From Haloarcula pelagica (GTDB lineage Archaea; Halobacteriota; Halobacteria; Halobacteriales; Haloarculaceae), in NCBI RefSeq assembly GCF_030127105.1, contig NZ_CP126163.1:124001-188000 (forward strand): a DNA stretch of 64,000 nucleotides, given 5' to 3'. Positions 32,459-40,204 of the stretch are shown piece by piece (the stretch's first letter is position 1; each line of letters starts with the position of its first letter). The notes below the pieces were generated by a model that saw nothing but the letters and a program-made list of their open reading frames with translations, did not search any database and was not told the origin of the DNA. A program made the translations under genes and the position numbers.

Positions 32459-33390
32459 TCCGCCTTCGGCGTCAGCCCCTCCCGGTACTCGATTCGCTCT
32501 CGTTCGTGCTGATCGCGGAAGGCGAGTGTCTCGCCGTTCTCGTACTCGACGACAATGGCGTCCTCCAGAGCTTCGGCGGTCGCCCGCCGACCGTCGACGG
32601 CCCACACTGGGTCCATCGGCTCGGTCTCCAGCGGACTCCGAGTGTCTCCGCAGCTGGGCCAGACGCCCTTGTCCTGCCAGAATCGCTTGATCCACTCCAG
32701 ACTCTCGCGAACCGTCTCCCGGATCGAGAGGTGGTCGGCGGCGGCATATCCATGCGGCGTGAAATACTCACCGTGCAGCGCCGCCAAGTGGATTCCGTTC
32801 CAGTCAAGCCCGACGATATCGGCTGGCTCCTCGCCGGTCACACGCGGCTGTGTGAGCGCCTCGATGGCCTCGTACTGTTTGGGCGGACTCGCACCCAAGA
32901 GATGCACCCGCCGCCCGCGCCAGTCCACGATATCCGTATACTCGTCGGCGGTCTGATCCGAGTATCCCAGTGGGTAGCCCAGTACGATGTCCTCGTCGAT
33001 CACGTCGATGGCTACCCGGCACTTCGGGACGATAATGACCTCTGTACCCGGAAACTTCCGTGTCAGCTCCCGTGCGGCCTCGTTGTACCGTCTGGCCTCC
33101 TGGCGGTCGTATGCATCGCCGAGTATCCCGACCGACGGCTCGTGGGCCTCGAACCGCTGGATGTACCGGTCAAGGTCGGGATTACGAAAGTCGTTGTCGA
33201 GGATCTCGACCGGGACGTCGACGTTCCGGAGCGAGGACTGGTAGGAGTAGTCCTCGCGGACGCCGACGGCGAACCCCCGTGCATAGGCGTCGATCACGAA
33301 GGGTTCGCGATGGAGGAATCCGATGTAGTCTGCGCGCTGTGCGTCGCCGATAGCCGTCGCTGACCAGGAGTGGATTGCTTCGGAGGACAT
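32443..33390 (-). CDS. DUF6610-like protein, possibly a TGT-type TIM barrel (315 aa)
   Basis: Starts MSSEAIHSWSATAIGDAQRA at 33390. Several strand ends look like a TIM barrel: EPSVGILGDAYDRQEARRYN, TEVIIVPKCRVAIDVIDEDI, VLGYPLGYSDQ, RRVHLLGASPPKQYEAIEAL, DIVGLDWNGIHL. The series 'VIIVPK', 'G.PLGYS', 'VHLLGAS', 'D.VG.DWNG' resembles tRNA-guanine transglycosylase-like barrels, which include DNA-modifying DpdA. This is inference without a search. It is followed by the DUF6884-like gene, 20 bases before that ATG. Confidence 0.65.
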   Translation of the reverse strand: MSSEAIHSWSATAIGDAQRADYIGFLHREPFVIDAYARGFAVGVREDYSYQSSLRNVDVPVEILDNDFRNPDLDRYIQRFEAHEPSVGILGDAYDRQEARRYNEAARELTRKFPGTEVIIVPKCRVAIDVIDEDIVLGYPLGYSDQTADEYTDIVDWRGRRVHLLGASPPKQYEAIEALTQPRVTGEEPADIVGLDWNGIHLAALHGEYFTPHGYAAADHLSIRETVRESLEWIKRFWQDKGVWPSCGDTRSPLETEPMDPVWAVDGRRATAEALEDAIVVEYENGETLAFRDQHERERIEYREGLTPKADFLTP

Positions 33391-33412
33391 CGAGTATCGC
33401 GCGCCACTATCG

Positions 33413-33443
33413 GGCGCGCCCAGCTGGCCAGCGCGCCACAAAA
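33413..33443 (-). promoter_or_regulatory. Leader hairpin, divergent copy with GGCGCGC/GCGCGCC stem
   Basis: Minus strand TTTTGTG, GGCGCGC, loop TGGCCAGCTGG, GCGCGCC. The overall plan is kept (T-run, then strong stem) but the SD-like loop is lost. Confidence 0.55.
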
Positions 33444-33471
33444 CTCACCCTACTGGTTATAGAAAGGTGCG

Positions 33472-33915
33472 TTAGGGTGGATTCGAGCGGGTATTGACAA
33501 GCGTGGGGTCGTCACGTTCCAGCGCTGTTCGCCAGCATTTCAACACGGCTCGGGTAACAACTTCGACCGCTTCGACCTCGATACACGAGGGAACTCTCGT
33601 GCTCGCATCCGGTGGTTCGTGGAAATGCTTCTCTGTGACGTTCGGTTCCGGATGGCGATCGAAGCGAAAGTCGATGCCATCTGGTTCGGTGTAATGGAAG
33701 TTGTAGCAGTCACGTTCCGTCCAGACAATGTCGAACCTCCCGGACGGGCTAGCGCCAAAGCCCTCGCCGACCGTAATATTCAGTTCCGGTTGCGGGTCGA
33801 GCCGACCACTGAGGTCGTGATGAGTCACCAGTGGTTCGCTCTTGAGAAAGATATCTCGGATTCGTTGGAGTGCCTCGTAGTCGATCGGCCCCGTATTCCC
33901 TGCGATATACGTCAT
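33472..33915 (-). CDS. Possible toxin partner (DUF6516-like, 147 aa)
   Basis: MTYIAGNTGPIDYEALQRIR starts a helical region; then GRFDIVWTERDCYNFHYTEP, GIDFRFDRHPEPNVTEKHFH and a helical C-terminus. The strand-rich core with paired His residues resembles DUF6516-type toxin-like proteins, which occur beside a winged-helix gene as here. Three bases after the HTH gene stop. Assignment tentative. Confidence 0.6.
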   Translation of the reverse strand: MTYIAGNTGPIDYEALQRIRDIFLKSEPLVTHHDLSGRLDPQPELNITVGEGFGASPSGRFDIVWTERDCYNFHYTEPDGIDFRFDRHPEPNVTEKHFHEPPDASTRVPSCIEVEAVEVVTRAVLKCWRTALERDDPTLVNTRSNPP

Positions 33916-33918
33916 TAG

Positions 33919-34440
33919 TCAGACAACCACTTTTTCAGCATCGTAGAAGCTGATCGCTGCTTTCGCGAGGTAGAGATTCTTCTGAGCCGTTTGCCACGTC
34001 TTATGGTCCTCCCAACCGTCATGATCATCCGGGTCAAGCTGTTGTGCGAGTTCCGCAGGTGACTCGACGTCATGTTTGGTTCTGATCTCGTTGACTGTCT
34101 GTTTCAGATCCTGCAATGTCTCGACCAGTTCTGCTTCCGAGTACGCATCGTGCAGCTCCAACACCTGCTGATAGATATACATCTGATCGTTGCGCTTGTA
34201 CAGCGCGCCCTGCCCACTGTCAATTGTCTCGACGAGCCCGATGTCAGTGAGCTCCTTGAGTTCATCACGAACCACTGGCTGGCTCGCTCTGGCTTTCTCG
34301 GCTATCTCGGACGCCGGCGTTGGCTCAGTCGTTCGCGTGATTACGACCTTGATTCGTTCTCGCGTCGTTGTTTCGTCCTTCCAGTCACTAACCGCCGCCT
34401 CATTTACGTCGTCGTATTTCTCGGTTGGATCGAAATTCAT
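33919..34440 (-). CDS. Winged-helix protein (173 aa), partner of the downstream gene
   Basis: MNFDPTEKYDDVNEAAVSDW, then a winged helix (TTEPTPASEIAEKARASQPV followed by VRDELKELTDIGLVETIDSG) and a C-terminal helical segment (LELHDAYSEAELVETLQDLK, AQKNLYLAKAAISFYDAEKV). This fits haloarchaeal DUF7342/TrmB-like regulators paired with a small toxin-like gene. Likely represses its own operon; inferred from layout. Confidence 0.7.
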   Translation of the reverse strand: MNFDPTEKYDDVNEAAVSDWKDETTTRERIKVVITRTTEPTPASEIAEKARASQPVVRDELKELTDIGLVETIDSGQGALYKRNDQMYIYQQVLELHDAYSEAELVETLQDLKQTVNEIRTKHDVESPAELAQQLDPDDHDGWEDHKTWQTAQKNLYLAKAAISFYDAEKVVV

Positions 34441-34673
34441 GCGTTTGCCCTGTCTCGTTTGCGGTGGCGCCGGATCGGTTGTCGATGTTGAATCCGATAT
34501 CGTGGGAGATCCGCCATGCCTACATAAGATATTCTTTGAGGTGCAAATATAACTTACGCTAGAACGACTTTCGAGCGAGAGTGGATGGCCCTGATCTGGT
34601 TACCAGATCTCCTTTTAGGCCGGATTTTTAGCCGACACGACTCTTTCCGTCCGTTTCTCGTATTCGATCGGCA

Positions 34674-35627
34674 CTATCCCTCGACTACATCGATGAGATC
34701 CGCTGCTGTCGAGGAGATCCGGTCCAGCCGGTCCCGTAGCGTCTCGGCTGCCTCCCCGTCCCAGGCCGCCAGATAGAACGCCGAGTTGTCGGGGTCCAGT
34801 CCGAAGTGTCGACTGACGATGTAGGCGACGGCCTCGGCTTCGACCTCACGCTTTGCCCGCTCCGTCTCGTCCTCGACGTCGAAGTGGAGCTTGGCGTGGG
34901 CGAACTCGTGGATCAGCATGCTCGCGACCGCGGCCCGGTTGTCCTGGTGCTTCACCTCGACCACGGGATTGGTCGTCGTCACGCTCCGGCGCGAACAGAC
35001 GCCCTTTGCCGCCCCATGGTCCCACTCGTCGGAGTCGACGAGCTGTGCGTCGATGCCGATCTCGTCGGTCGCAGCCAGGAGGTCCTCGACGAGTCCAGCC
35101 GGGTCGCCGTGGGTCTCGGTCTCCAGTTCCGGGAGTGGCTCGCCGTCGGTCTGGGAGATGTCGAAGACGCTGGCTGGCCGGAATCCAACCAGTCCGCGGG
35201 GCCACTCGTCGGGCTCGGTCTCGTCGTAGTCACAGTCAGTGTTCTCGTGGTAGGACGGCGAGTTCCCGCACTTGGGACACTTGTTGGTGACGATGGGTGC
35301 CCAGATCCAGATGGCCGACTCGCCTTCCTGGACGTAGCGGTTGAACCCGTTTTTCCAGGTGTTGTACCCCGCGACGCGGGTCGCCTCGGGACACTGCATC
35401 TTGATCAGCAGCGTGTTCCGCGCCGAGTAGTCATGGAACTTCGATTGGACGTCCAGCCAGCGCTGGAACTGCTCGCTGGCCTGGGCCTCGTCGGTGAGAT
35501 CAGCGAGGTCCTCAACCCACCCGTTGAGGCGCTCGCGCATGTCGTCGGCACGGCTGTCCGAATCGTCGAAGGTAGTGGTCTGCTGGCTGTGCTCCTGGTC
35601 GGGGAGGTTGCTCTGTATCGTCGACAT
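34674..35627 (-). CDS. ArdC-like ssDNA-binding protein with zinc-metallopeptidase motif
   Basis: 317 residues from ATG 35627 (MSTIQSNLPDQEHSQQTTTF). The N-terminal domain has the ArdC/DUF1738 pattern: FQRWLDVQSKFHDYSARNTL, LIKMQCPEATRVAGYNTWKN, then VQEGESAIWIWAPIV and an inserted zinc knuckle (CPKCGNS). The C-terminal part has HEFAHAKLH (HExxH) with Glu/His helix downstream, as in ImmA/IrrE-like peptidases. ArdC-type proteins protect incoming plasmid DNA from restriction. Long-class leader upstream; an IS5-type element sits between the leader and whatever lay before. Confidence 0.82.
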   Translation of the reverse strand: MSTIQSNLPDQEHSQQTTTFDDSDSRADDMRERLNGWVEDLADLTDEAQASEQFQRWLDVQSKFHDYSARNTLLIKMQCPEATRVAGYNTWKNGFNRYVQEGESAIWIWAPIVTNKCPKCGNSPSYHENTDCDYDETEPDEWPRGLVGFRPASVFDISQTDGEPLPELETETHGDPAGLVEDLLAATDEIGIDAQLVDSDEWDHGAAKGVCSRRSVTTTNPVVEVKHQDNRAAVASMLIHEFAHAKLHFDVEDETERAKREVEAEAVAYIVSRHFGLDPDNSAFYLAAWDGEAAETLRDRLDRISSTAADLIDVVEG

Positions 35628-35659
35628 CGGTCTGTGTCGGATCGCGCTCTCGGGCACGA

Positions 35660-35687
35660 CCCCTCACCTCCCCTGGGGGGCAGAAAA
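35660..35687 (-). promoter_or_regulatory. Leader hairpin of the ardC-like gene
   Basis: Minus strand TTTTCTGCC, CCCC, loop AGGGGAGGTGA, GGGG. Full SD GGAGGTGA in the loop. The IS5-type element inserted directly behind its TTTT. Confidence 0.75.
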
Positions 35688-35689
35688 TC

Positions 35690-36619
35690 CTGCTCTGTTG
35701 AATAGATGCTGAGTCACAGTTAGAGCGGTTCACAGAGCGGTTCTATGTTTGTGATGGCGACCATCAGGACAATTTCACGGAACTGCCGATACCAGTCAAG
35801 CGCTCGCTCGGCATCGCCGAGCGAGCGCTTGATTGTCGAATACGAGGTTTCGGCCATCCACCGCTGAGAGTACCCTTTTGCCCGGATGAGTGCGTTATTC
35901 GCGGTTGCGTTCAGCGACGAACCACGGTAGTGAACAAGGTAGTCGATATCTAGTGCGGCAATCTCGTACTCGGTGTTCCAGTCCTGGAAACCTGTGTCTG
36001 CGGCGACGGACTGCAGGTCGCCCGCGTTCCGGCGGACGACCTGCGGTCCGGTCTTGGTATCGTGTAGCCAGCGTGCCGAGATGTGTACGTCAAGCACAGC
36101 AAGCGATTCCACATCGGTCAACGTCGTCACTTTCAGCGTCTGAACGCTGTTTCCGGAGCGTTGCCGGTAGTACGATGAAGAAATGCGGCGGTCGAAGAAC
36201 GTGCTGTCGAGTGCTACGTGCCCAGACTGCGGGTGTTGCTGCGCTGAAACGCGCAGCAACGCCCGCCAAACCCACATTTTCAGCCGGTCGAAGGACTTGT
36301 AGATTGTTGTGTAGTCAGGGAGTTCGTCCTGATCAAGATCAAGAAGCTCACGGAGTTCAGCCATGTATTCCAGCCGATTGGGCGTTTCACGGTAGCTGTA
36401 CTCTTCTTCGACCCGGAAACAGTGCAAGACGACGTGGACCCAGCGGGCGAACCCGCCGCTGGCGGGCTCGCCCGCGTGCTTCCCTAACGCTTGTTTGGCT
36501 AGACGCCGACACTGCTCAACGAAGTCGAGGATGTCGACTTCCATGGACAGAGTCAATTCCTCGGCTTCGTCCTTCTACTCCGCGATATCAACCGATTAGA
36601 CCGCTATTCAACACAGCAG
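35690..36619 (-). mobile_element. IS5-family element, complete (930 bp)
   Basis: Terminal inverted repeats are CTGCTCTGTTGAATAG at 35690-35705 and its complement at 36604-36619 (one mismatch). The six bases AAAATC flank it on both sides (35684-35689 and 36620-36625), consistent with a target duplication. The single transposase gene fills the element. Confidence 0.85.
35720..36544 (-). CDS. IS5-family transposase
   Basis: 274 residues from ATG 36544 (MEVDILDFVEQCRRLAKQAL). DDE residues fit: Asp in VALDSTFFDRR, Asp in VAADTGFQDWN, and Glu in RWMAETSYSTIKRSLGDAER. It is uninterrupted and so may be active. Distantly similar to the decayed copy at 39.6 kb (shared TIYKSFDRLK, TFFDR, STIKR motifs). 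Confidence 0.88.
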   Translation of the reverse strand: MEVDILDFVEQCRRLAKQALGKHAGEPASGGFARWVHVVLHCFRVEEEYSYRETPNRLEYMAELRELLDLDQDELPDYTTIYKSFDRLKMWVWRALLRVSAQQHPQSGHVALDSTFFDRRISSSYYRQRSGNSVQTLKVTTLTDVESLAVLDVHISARWLHDTKTGPQVVRRNAGDLQSVAADTGFQDWNTEYEIAALDIDYLVHYRGSSLNATANNALIRAKGYSQRWMAETSYSTIKRSLGDAERALDWYRQFREIVLMVAITNIEPLCEPL

Positions 36620-36649
36620 AAAATCCCGCTGCTGTGCTCTGGCTAAAGT

Positions 36650-36949
36650 CTATTGATACAGAAGGGCCAATAGCACGACACAGAGACCAGTTGTGGTCAC
36701 GAGTCCCCGTGCTAGCAGAATAGATCCTGTACTAGCACCTGCGAGATTCGCGACTGTAACTGTCAGGAACACACCCGTCGTTAGGAGTCCGATTCCGAGG
36801 GCGAGCGAGCGCATCTTTGGAGCGTCGTTTCGTCTAAAGCCACGATACGCCAGAATTGAAACGAAGAGTCCAACGAGCCCAGTCAACCCCCGCGAAAGCC
36901 AGACGATACTGTCAGGAGAAAGTGCCTCTGTACCCGGAAGCCCCGTCAT
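36650..36949 (-). CDS. Small membrane protein of a DUF7521-like pair (99 aa)
   Basis: Three hydrophobic segments (SRGLTGLVGLFVSILAYRGF, LALGIGLLTTGVFLTVTVAN, ARGLVTTTGLCVVLLALLYQ). Its start overlaps the upstream gene by four bases. The YRGFRRNDAPKMRSLALGIG loop matches LLRGYRRGPG..MLYLALGL in the neighbour, so the two are paralogues. Such proteins travel with an HTH gene in haloarchaea. Role unknown. Confidence 0.75.
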   Translation of the reverse strand: MTGLPGTEALSPDSIVWLSRGLTGLVGLFVSILAYRGFRRNDAPKMRSLALGIGLLTTGVFLTVTVANLAGASTGSILLARGLVTTTGLCVVLLALLYQ

Positions 36950-37275
36950 TTCGACCCGCCTCCATAGACAGTCCAGAGGATAACTCCTAACCCGGCGAGT
37001 TCACACCCACTCACGATTGTGGTACGACCAACGGTGCCAACACTCGTGAGGGTGGGTAATCCGACTCGAAGGAGTTCCGGAACGGTCGTGAGCAGAATCA
37101 GGCCGAGAGCAAGATATAGCATCCCAGGCTGTCCTGGCCCCCGACGATAGCCGCGAAGGAGAACGATCGCGATGACGAAAGATAGGATGATCGACATGAG
37201 TATCAGGCCGATGACGGCGAGCGCGATCACCGGGTCAGCGGACGGTGAACGGAATTGTAACAGTACATCCAGCAT
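36946..37275 (-). CDS. Small membrane protein of a DUF7521-like pair (109 aa)
   Basis: Three hydrophobic segments (ALAVIGLILMSIILSFVIAI, MLYLALGLILLTTVPELLRV, CELAGLGVILWTVYGG). Directly follows the HTH gene (its ATG ends one base before that gene's stop codon) and overlaps the next gene, so all three form one operon. Confidence 0.75.
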   Translation of the reverse strand: MLDVLLQFRSPSADPVIALAVIGLILMSIILSFVIAIVLLRGYRRGPGQPGMLYLALGLILLTTVPELLRVGLPTLTSVGTVGRTTIVSGCELAGLGVILWTVYGGGSK

Positions 37276-37620
37276 TCAGGACAACCCCTCGAACAGGTTG
37301 GTGAATCGGTCGGCCGGATTCGTCGCGGATCTTGTCACGGTCACCTCGTACGTGCCATCCTCGAACGTGACCGCCACTTCGCCGACGGTAGCTACGTATT
37401 GTTTGTAGTGGTGACCATCAGGATCGATCGTTTGTTGTTCGGCCACGAGGCCCGCCTCCTCTAACCGGTCGAGGCGACGGTACGCTGTCGGATCGGACAT
37501 TTCACAGGCCGTGCAGAGCTCAGAGGCGGACATCGGTTCAGCGGTGAGTTCGGCGAGGATGGCTCGCGCGTACTCGTCGTCGAGCAACGCGAGGAGTTCA
37601 TCATCGCCTTCCTCGTCCAT
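37276..37620 (-). CDS. ArsR-like winged-helix regulator (114 aa)
   Basis: From ATG 37620: MDEEGDDELLALLDDEYARA. The winged helix is clear (ILAELTAEPMSASELCTACE, then MSDPTAYRRLDRLEEAGLVA) and ends in a wing with YKQYVATVGEVAVTFEDG. It heads a three-gene operon with two small membrane proteins, the common haloarchaeal HTH-DUF7521 arrangement. Likely senses through or regulates the membrane proteins. Confidence 0.8.
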   Translation of the reverse strand: MDEEGDDELLALLDDEYARAILAELTAEPMSASELCTACEMSDPTAYRRLDRLEEAGLVAEQQTIDPDGHHYKQYVATVGEVAVTFEDGTYEVTVTRSATNPADRFTNLFEGLS

Positions 37621-37720
37621 ACCGTCTCCCTGCGAGCGGTTGCAAATAAAAACCCTTCCCGACTTCTGGACTGGAAGCCGATGCTGGGGTCCTACTGTGG
37701 TCGGGATTCTCCAGTCGAGT

Positions 37721-38671
37721 ATGCCCTCCACAGAGACCCAGGGCCAGACTATGTGGCGTGTCCGGTACTGGCTTACCTGGCCGGTTTGGAACCACGGCGA
37801 TCAACGGCTTCGGGCCCCGCTCCGGGCACTGATACCGCTCGTCCTGACGTTTCTGGCTCTTGCGGTAATCCAGACAGCAGTTCGAGCCCGGTTCGAGCAT
37901 CCAATTCGCGAGCTCCTCGAGCTACTCGGTCTAGCAGTCGTTCTCACTCTGGGACTTCTCGTCGCCACGAGGCTCATCGACCGACGTCCCGCCACCGACT
38001 ACGGGCTCTCGGTCGATCGTGACTGGTGCAAGACCGCCGCTGTTGGGAGCGTGATAGGAATCTTAGTCAACGCTGGGGCTCTCGTCGTGTCGCTTTACGC
38101 CGGCTGGGTATCCGTGACAGGGTTCGCTGAAACCCCTGGTACCCTCCCGTTCGTTCCGGCAGTGGTCGTCACGTTCGGGTTGATTGCTGTCGCGGCAATG
38201 TGGGAAGAGTTCATCTTCCGAGCGACTATGTTGAAGAATCTCGCAGAAGGCGGTGCAGGATATGTCGGGGAGAAACCAGCTATCCTTCTAGCCGTCCTCA
38301 TCAGCACACTCGTCTTCGCGACATTACACGGCGGGAAAGTAACTCACGTCAGCCAGTATGGCTACTACGTGATCGCTGGCTTGGTGCTCGGAACCGTGTA
38401 CGCGCTCACCGGCGAGCTCGCACTTCCCATGGGATTTCATGTGTTCTACAATTTCTCACAGGGTTTCCTCGGACTTGGAGTCTCTCAAGTCACGCCCGAA
38501 CTCGTTGTTCTTGAGCTCGCCGGCCCGGATAAATGGGTCGGCGAGGAGGGGCTCGTCCATGTTTCCTTCGCGATCCTTGGTGGTCTCTTGCTTCTCGCGT
38601 ATATCCGCTGGCAGAATGGGCAGTTACAAATAAGCGAACACGTGACCCGATGGAATCCAATCTCAACATGA
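37721..38671 (+). CDS. CPBP-family intramembrane metalloprotease
   Basis: 316 residues from ATG 37721, with about eight hydrophobic segments. The CPBP (Abi) motifs are present: AAMWEEFIFRATMLKN (EExxxR), LVFATLHGGKVTHVS and LPMGFHVFYNFSQGFLG. These glutamate and histidine residues form the metal site of the Rce1-like fold. Members cleave prenylated or peptide substrates or act in bacteriocin immunity; no partner gene is evident here. Divergent from the HTH operon. Confidence 0.85.
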   Translation: MPSTETQGQTMWRVRYWLTWPVWNHGDQRLRAPLRALIPLVLTFLALAVIQTAVRARFEHPIRELLELLGLAVVLTLGLLVATRLIDRRPATDYGLSVDRDWCKTAAVGSVIGILVNAGALVVSLYAGWVSVTGFAETPGTLPFVPAVVVTFGLIAVAAMWEEFIFRATMLKNLAEGGAGYVGEKPAILLAVLISTLVFATLHGGKVTHVSQYGYYVIAGLVLGTVYALTGELALPMGFHVFYNFSQGFLGLGVSQVTPELVVLELAGPDKWVGEEGLVHVSFAILGGLLLLAYIRWQNGQLQISEHVTRWNPIST

Positions 38672-39074
38672 TTCAGAATTGCCAGAATTGAATAGAAGGA
38701 ACTTCTTCTCGACAAGGGCGGTTGCGGGGGCGAGTTCACTCTCAAGTTGTCTGTCGATGCGCCGGCGTCGGATTTGAATACGGCCCCACCGACGGTTCCC
38801 ACCGGAGCGTGGACACAGTACTAAGCCAACAAGACGAATACGTCCGCGACGAACGCCTCCGTGCCGTCACAGGAGAACTTGACATGGATTTCGACGGTGC
38901 TCACACGCTGGCAACCTGGGTCTTCGATGGGACAGCATACAAGACGAACTTTCCGTTAGAATTCAGAGCCCTCAACAGAGCCAATATAGTCTCTGTTTGT
39001 GATTCCTAGAGAAGGTTTCTGGACTACTACACCCAATCGGACGGAGAAACCCAGAAAGAAACTTGACCCGCTCG
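38672..39074. other. Gene-poor stretch, possible decayed ORF
   Basis: A frame at 38722-39009 reads into VDTVLSQQDEYVRDERLRAV and MDFDGAHTLATWVFDGTAYK, which looks coding in style, but its start is unclear and no family is recognised. Possibly the remains of a plasmid gene. Confidence 0.35.
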
Positions 39075-39527
39075 TTATGTCCTGACTGAAGGTGTTCGAC
39101 GCGCGCCGGTTTTCGTGGCGAGCCAGCCACCGACCTTCGAGCCGAGGAGCCCAACGAAACCGGCGAACCCGAGTAGCACTATTGTGAAGCCAACGGCTAA
39201 CATCGAAACTGTGACCACGCGGAACCAAAGGGGACTGCCCCACGTAATCGCAGCCTCGAGCAAGTCGACTAGGAGCCACAGTCCCGGCAGTCCGCCAAGA
39301 ACGCCGGCACGGAACCCGGCACTCGAAGCTTCAGTTTCCGTCGCTGCCGCGCTAGCGAGATAGCCAGCGAGGAGCCCACCCCAGAACACCATGTTGAGCG
39401 AGAACTCACTGCCCATTCTCGATTGCCAGTAGAAGCCGATCGTGAACGGGAGGGTAGCAACTCCGCCGATGAGGGCGTACTTCCACGTCGCAGTCACTTG
39501 GAGGGGGAGGGGACCAATTCGAACCAT
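39075..39527 (-). CDS. DUF5518-like membrane protein (150 aa)
   Basis: MVRIGPLPLQVTATWKYALI begins the first of about four hydrophobic segments (KYALIGGVATLPFTIGFYW, NMVFWGGLLAGYLASAAA, AGFRAGVLGGLPGLWLLVDL, VSMLAVGFTIVLLGFAGFVG). The 'W..AL.GG....PF', 'GGLLAGYLA' and 'GFRAG..GG..G' blocks fit the haloarchaeal DUF5518 family. Single gene; function unknown. Confidence 0.8.
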   Translation of the reverse strand: MVRIGPLPLQVTATWKYALIGGVATLPFTIGFYWQSRMGSEFSLNMVFWGGLLAGYLASAAATETEASSAGFRAGVLGGLPGLWLLVDLLEAAITWGSPLWFRVVTVSMLAVGFTIVLLGFAGFVGLLGSKVGGWLATKTGARRTPSVRT

Positions 39528-40204
39528 GAAGATCTATTCAGTTCGGGAAAACAAAAAAGTAGCTTTTGGCTCTGGTGAATCGCTGGACAGCGTCGGCTTC
39601 AACCGTCAGAACTAGTGGAATGAAGCGGGAAATCGCCGATGTCCATGTCGAAGATCTCCCGCTTCACGAGCAAAGCGGTTCAGTTAGCTAAAAATGCTGT
39701 CGGTGGTCGAGGCGAAGTCGCCGCCCCCGAAGGGGTGGCGGCTTCGCCGAGTATGCGGTGGTGTCGCTGCACTGTCTGCGGGTTTACCTGGAAAAATCCT
39801 ACCGAGAGGCACTCGATTTGCTGAGCGAGATGCCACAAATACTCGGGGAGATCGGCCTCAACGCGACCGATCTCCCCGACCACTCCACGCTAGTCAAGTG
39901 GTTTGACAGAATCAAGACAGCACTCTGGCAAGTGCTGCTGCGCCTCTCGGCGCAGCTGCACGAGCCGAGCGGTCACGCCGCCATTGATGCGACGTTCTTC
40001 GACCGCGAAAACGCTAGCAAGCACTACTGTCGGCGGACGAATTACCGGGTTCAGACGCTCAAAGCTACTGCTCTCGTCGACACAGAAAGCCAAGCCATTC
40101 TGGATGTTCACTGTACGACTGAGAAACGCCACGACACACAGCTCGGCTGGCAGGTCGCCCTCCGCAACGCGGGCGACCTCGCTGCCTCGCTGCCGACAAA
40201 GGCT

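Noticed and set aside
483-35687. Leader hairpins as transcription terminators
   Set aside because: In the transcribed direction the T-run precedes the hairpin, each copy is directly before a start codon, and the opposite strand has no T-run after the stem.
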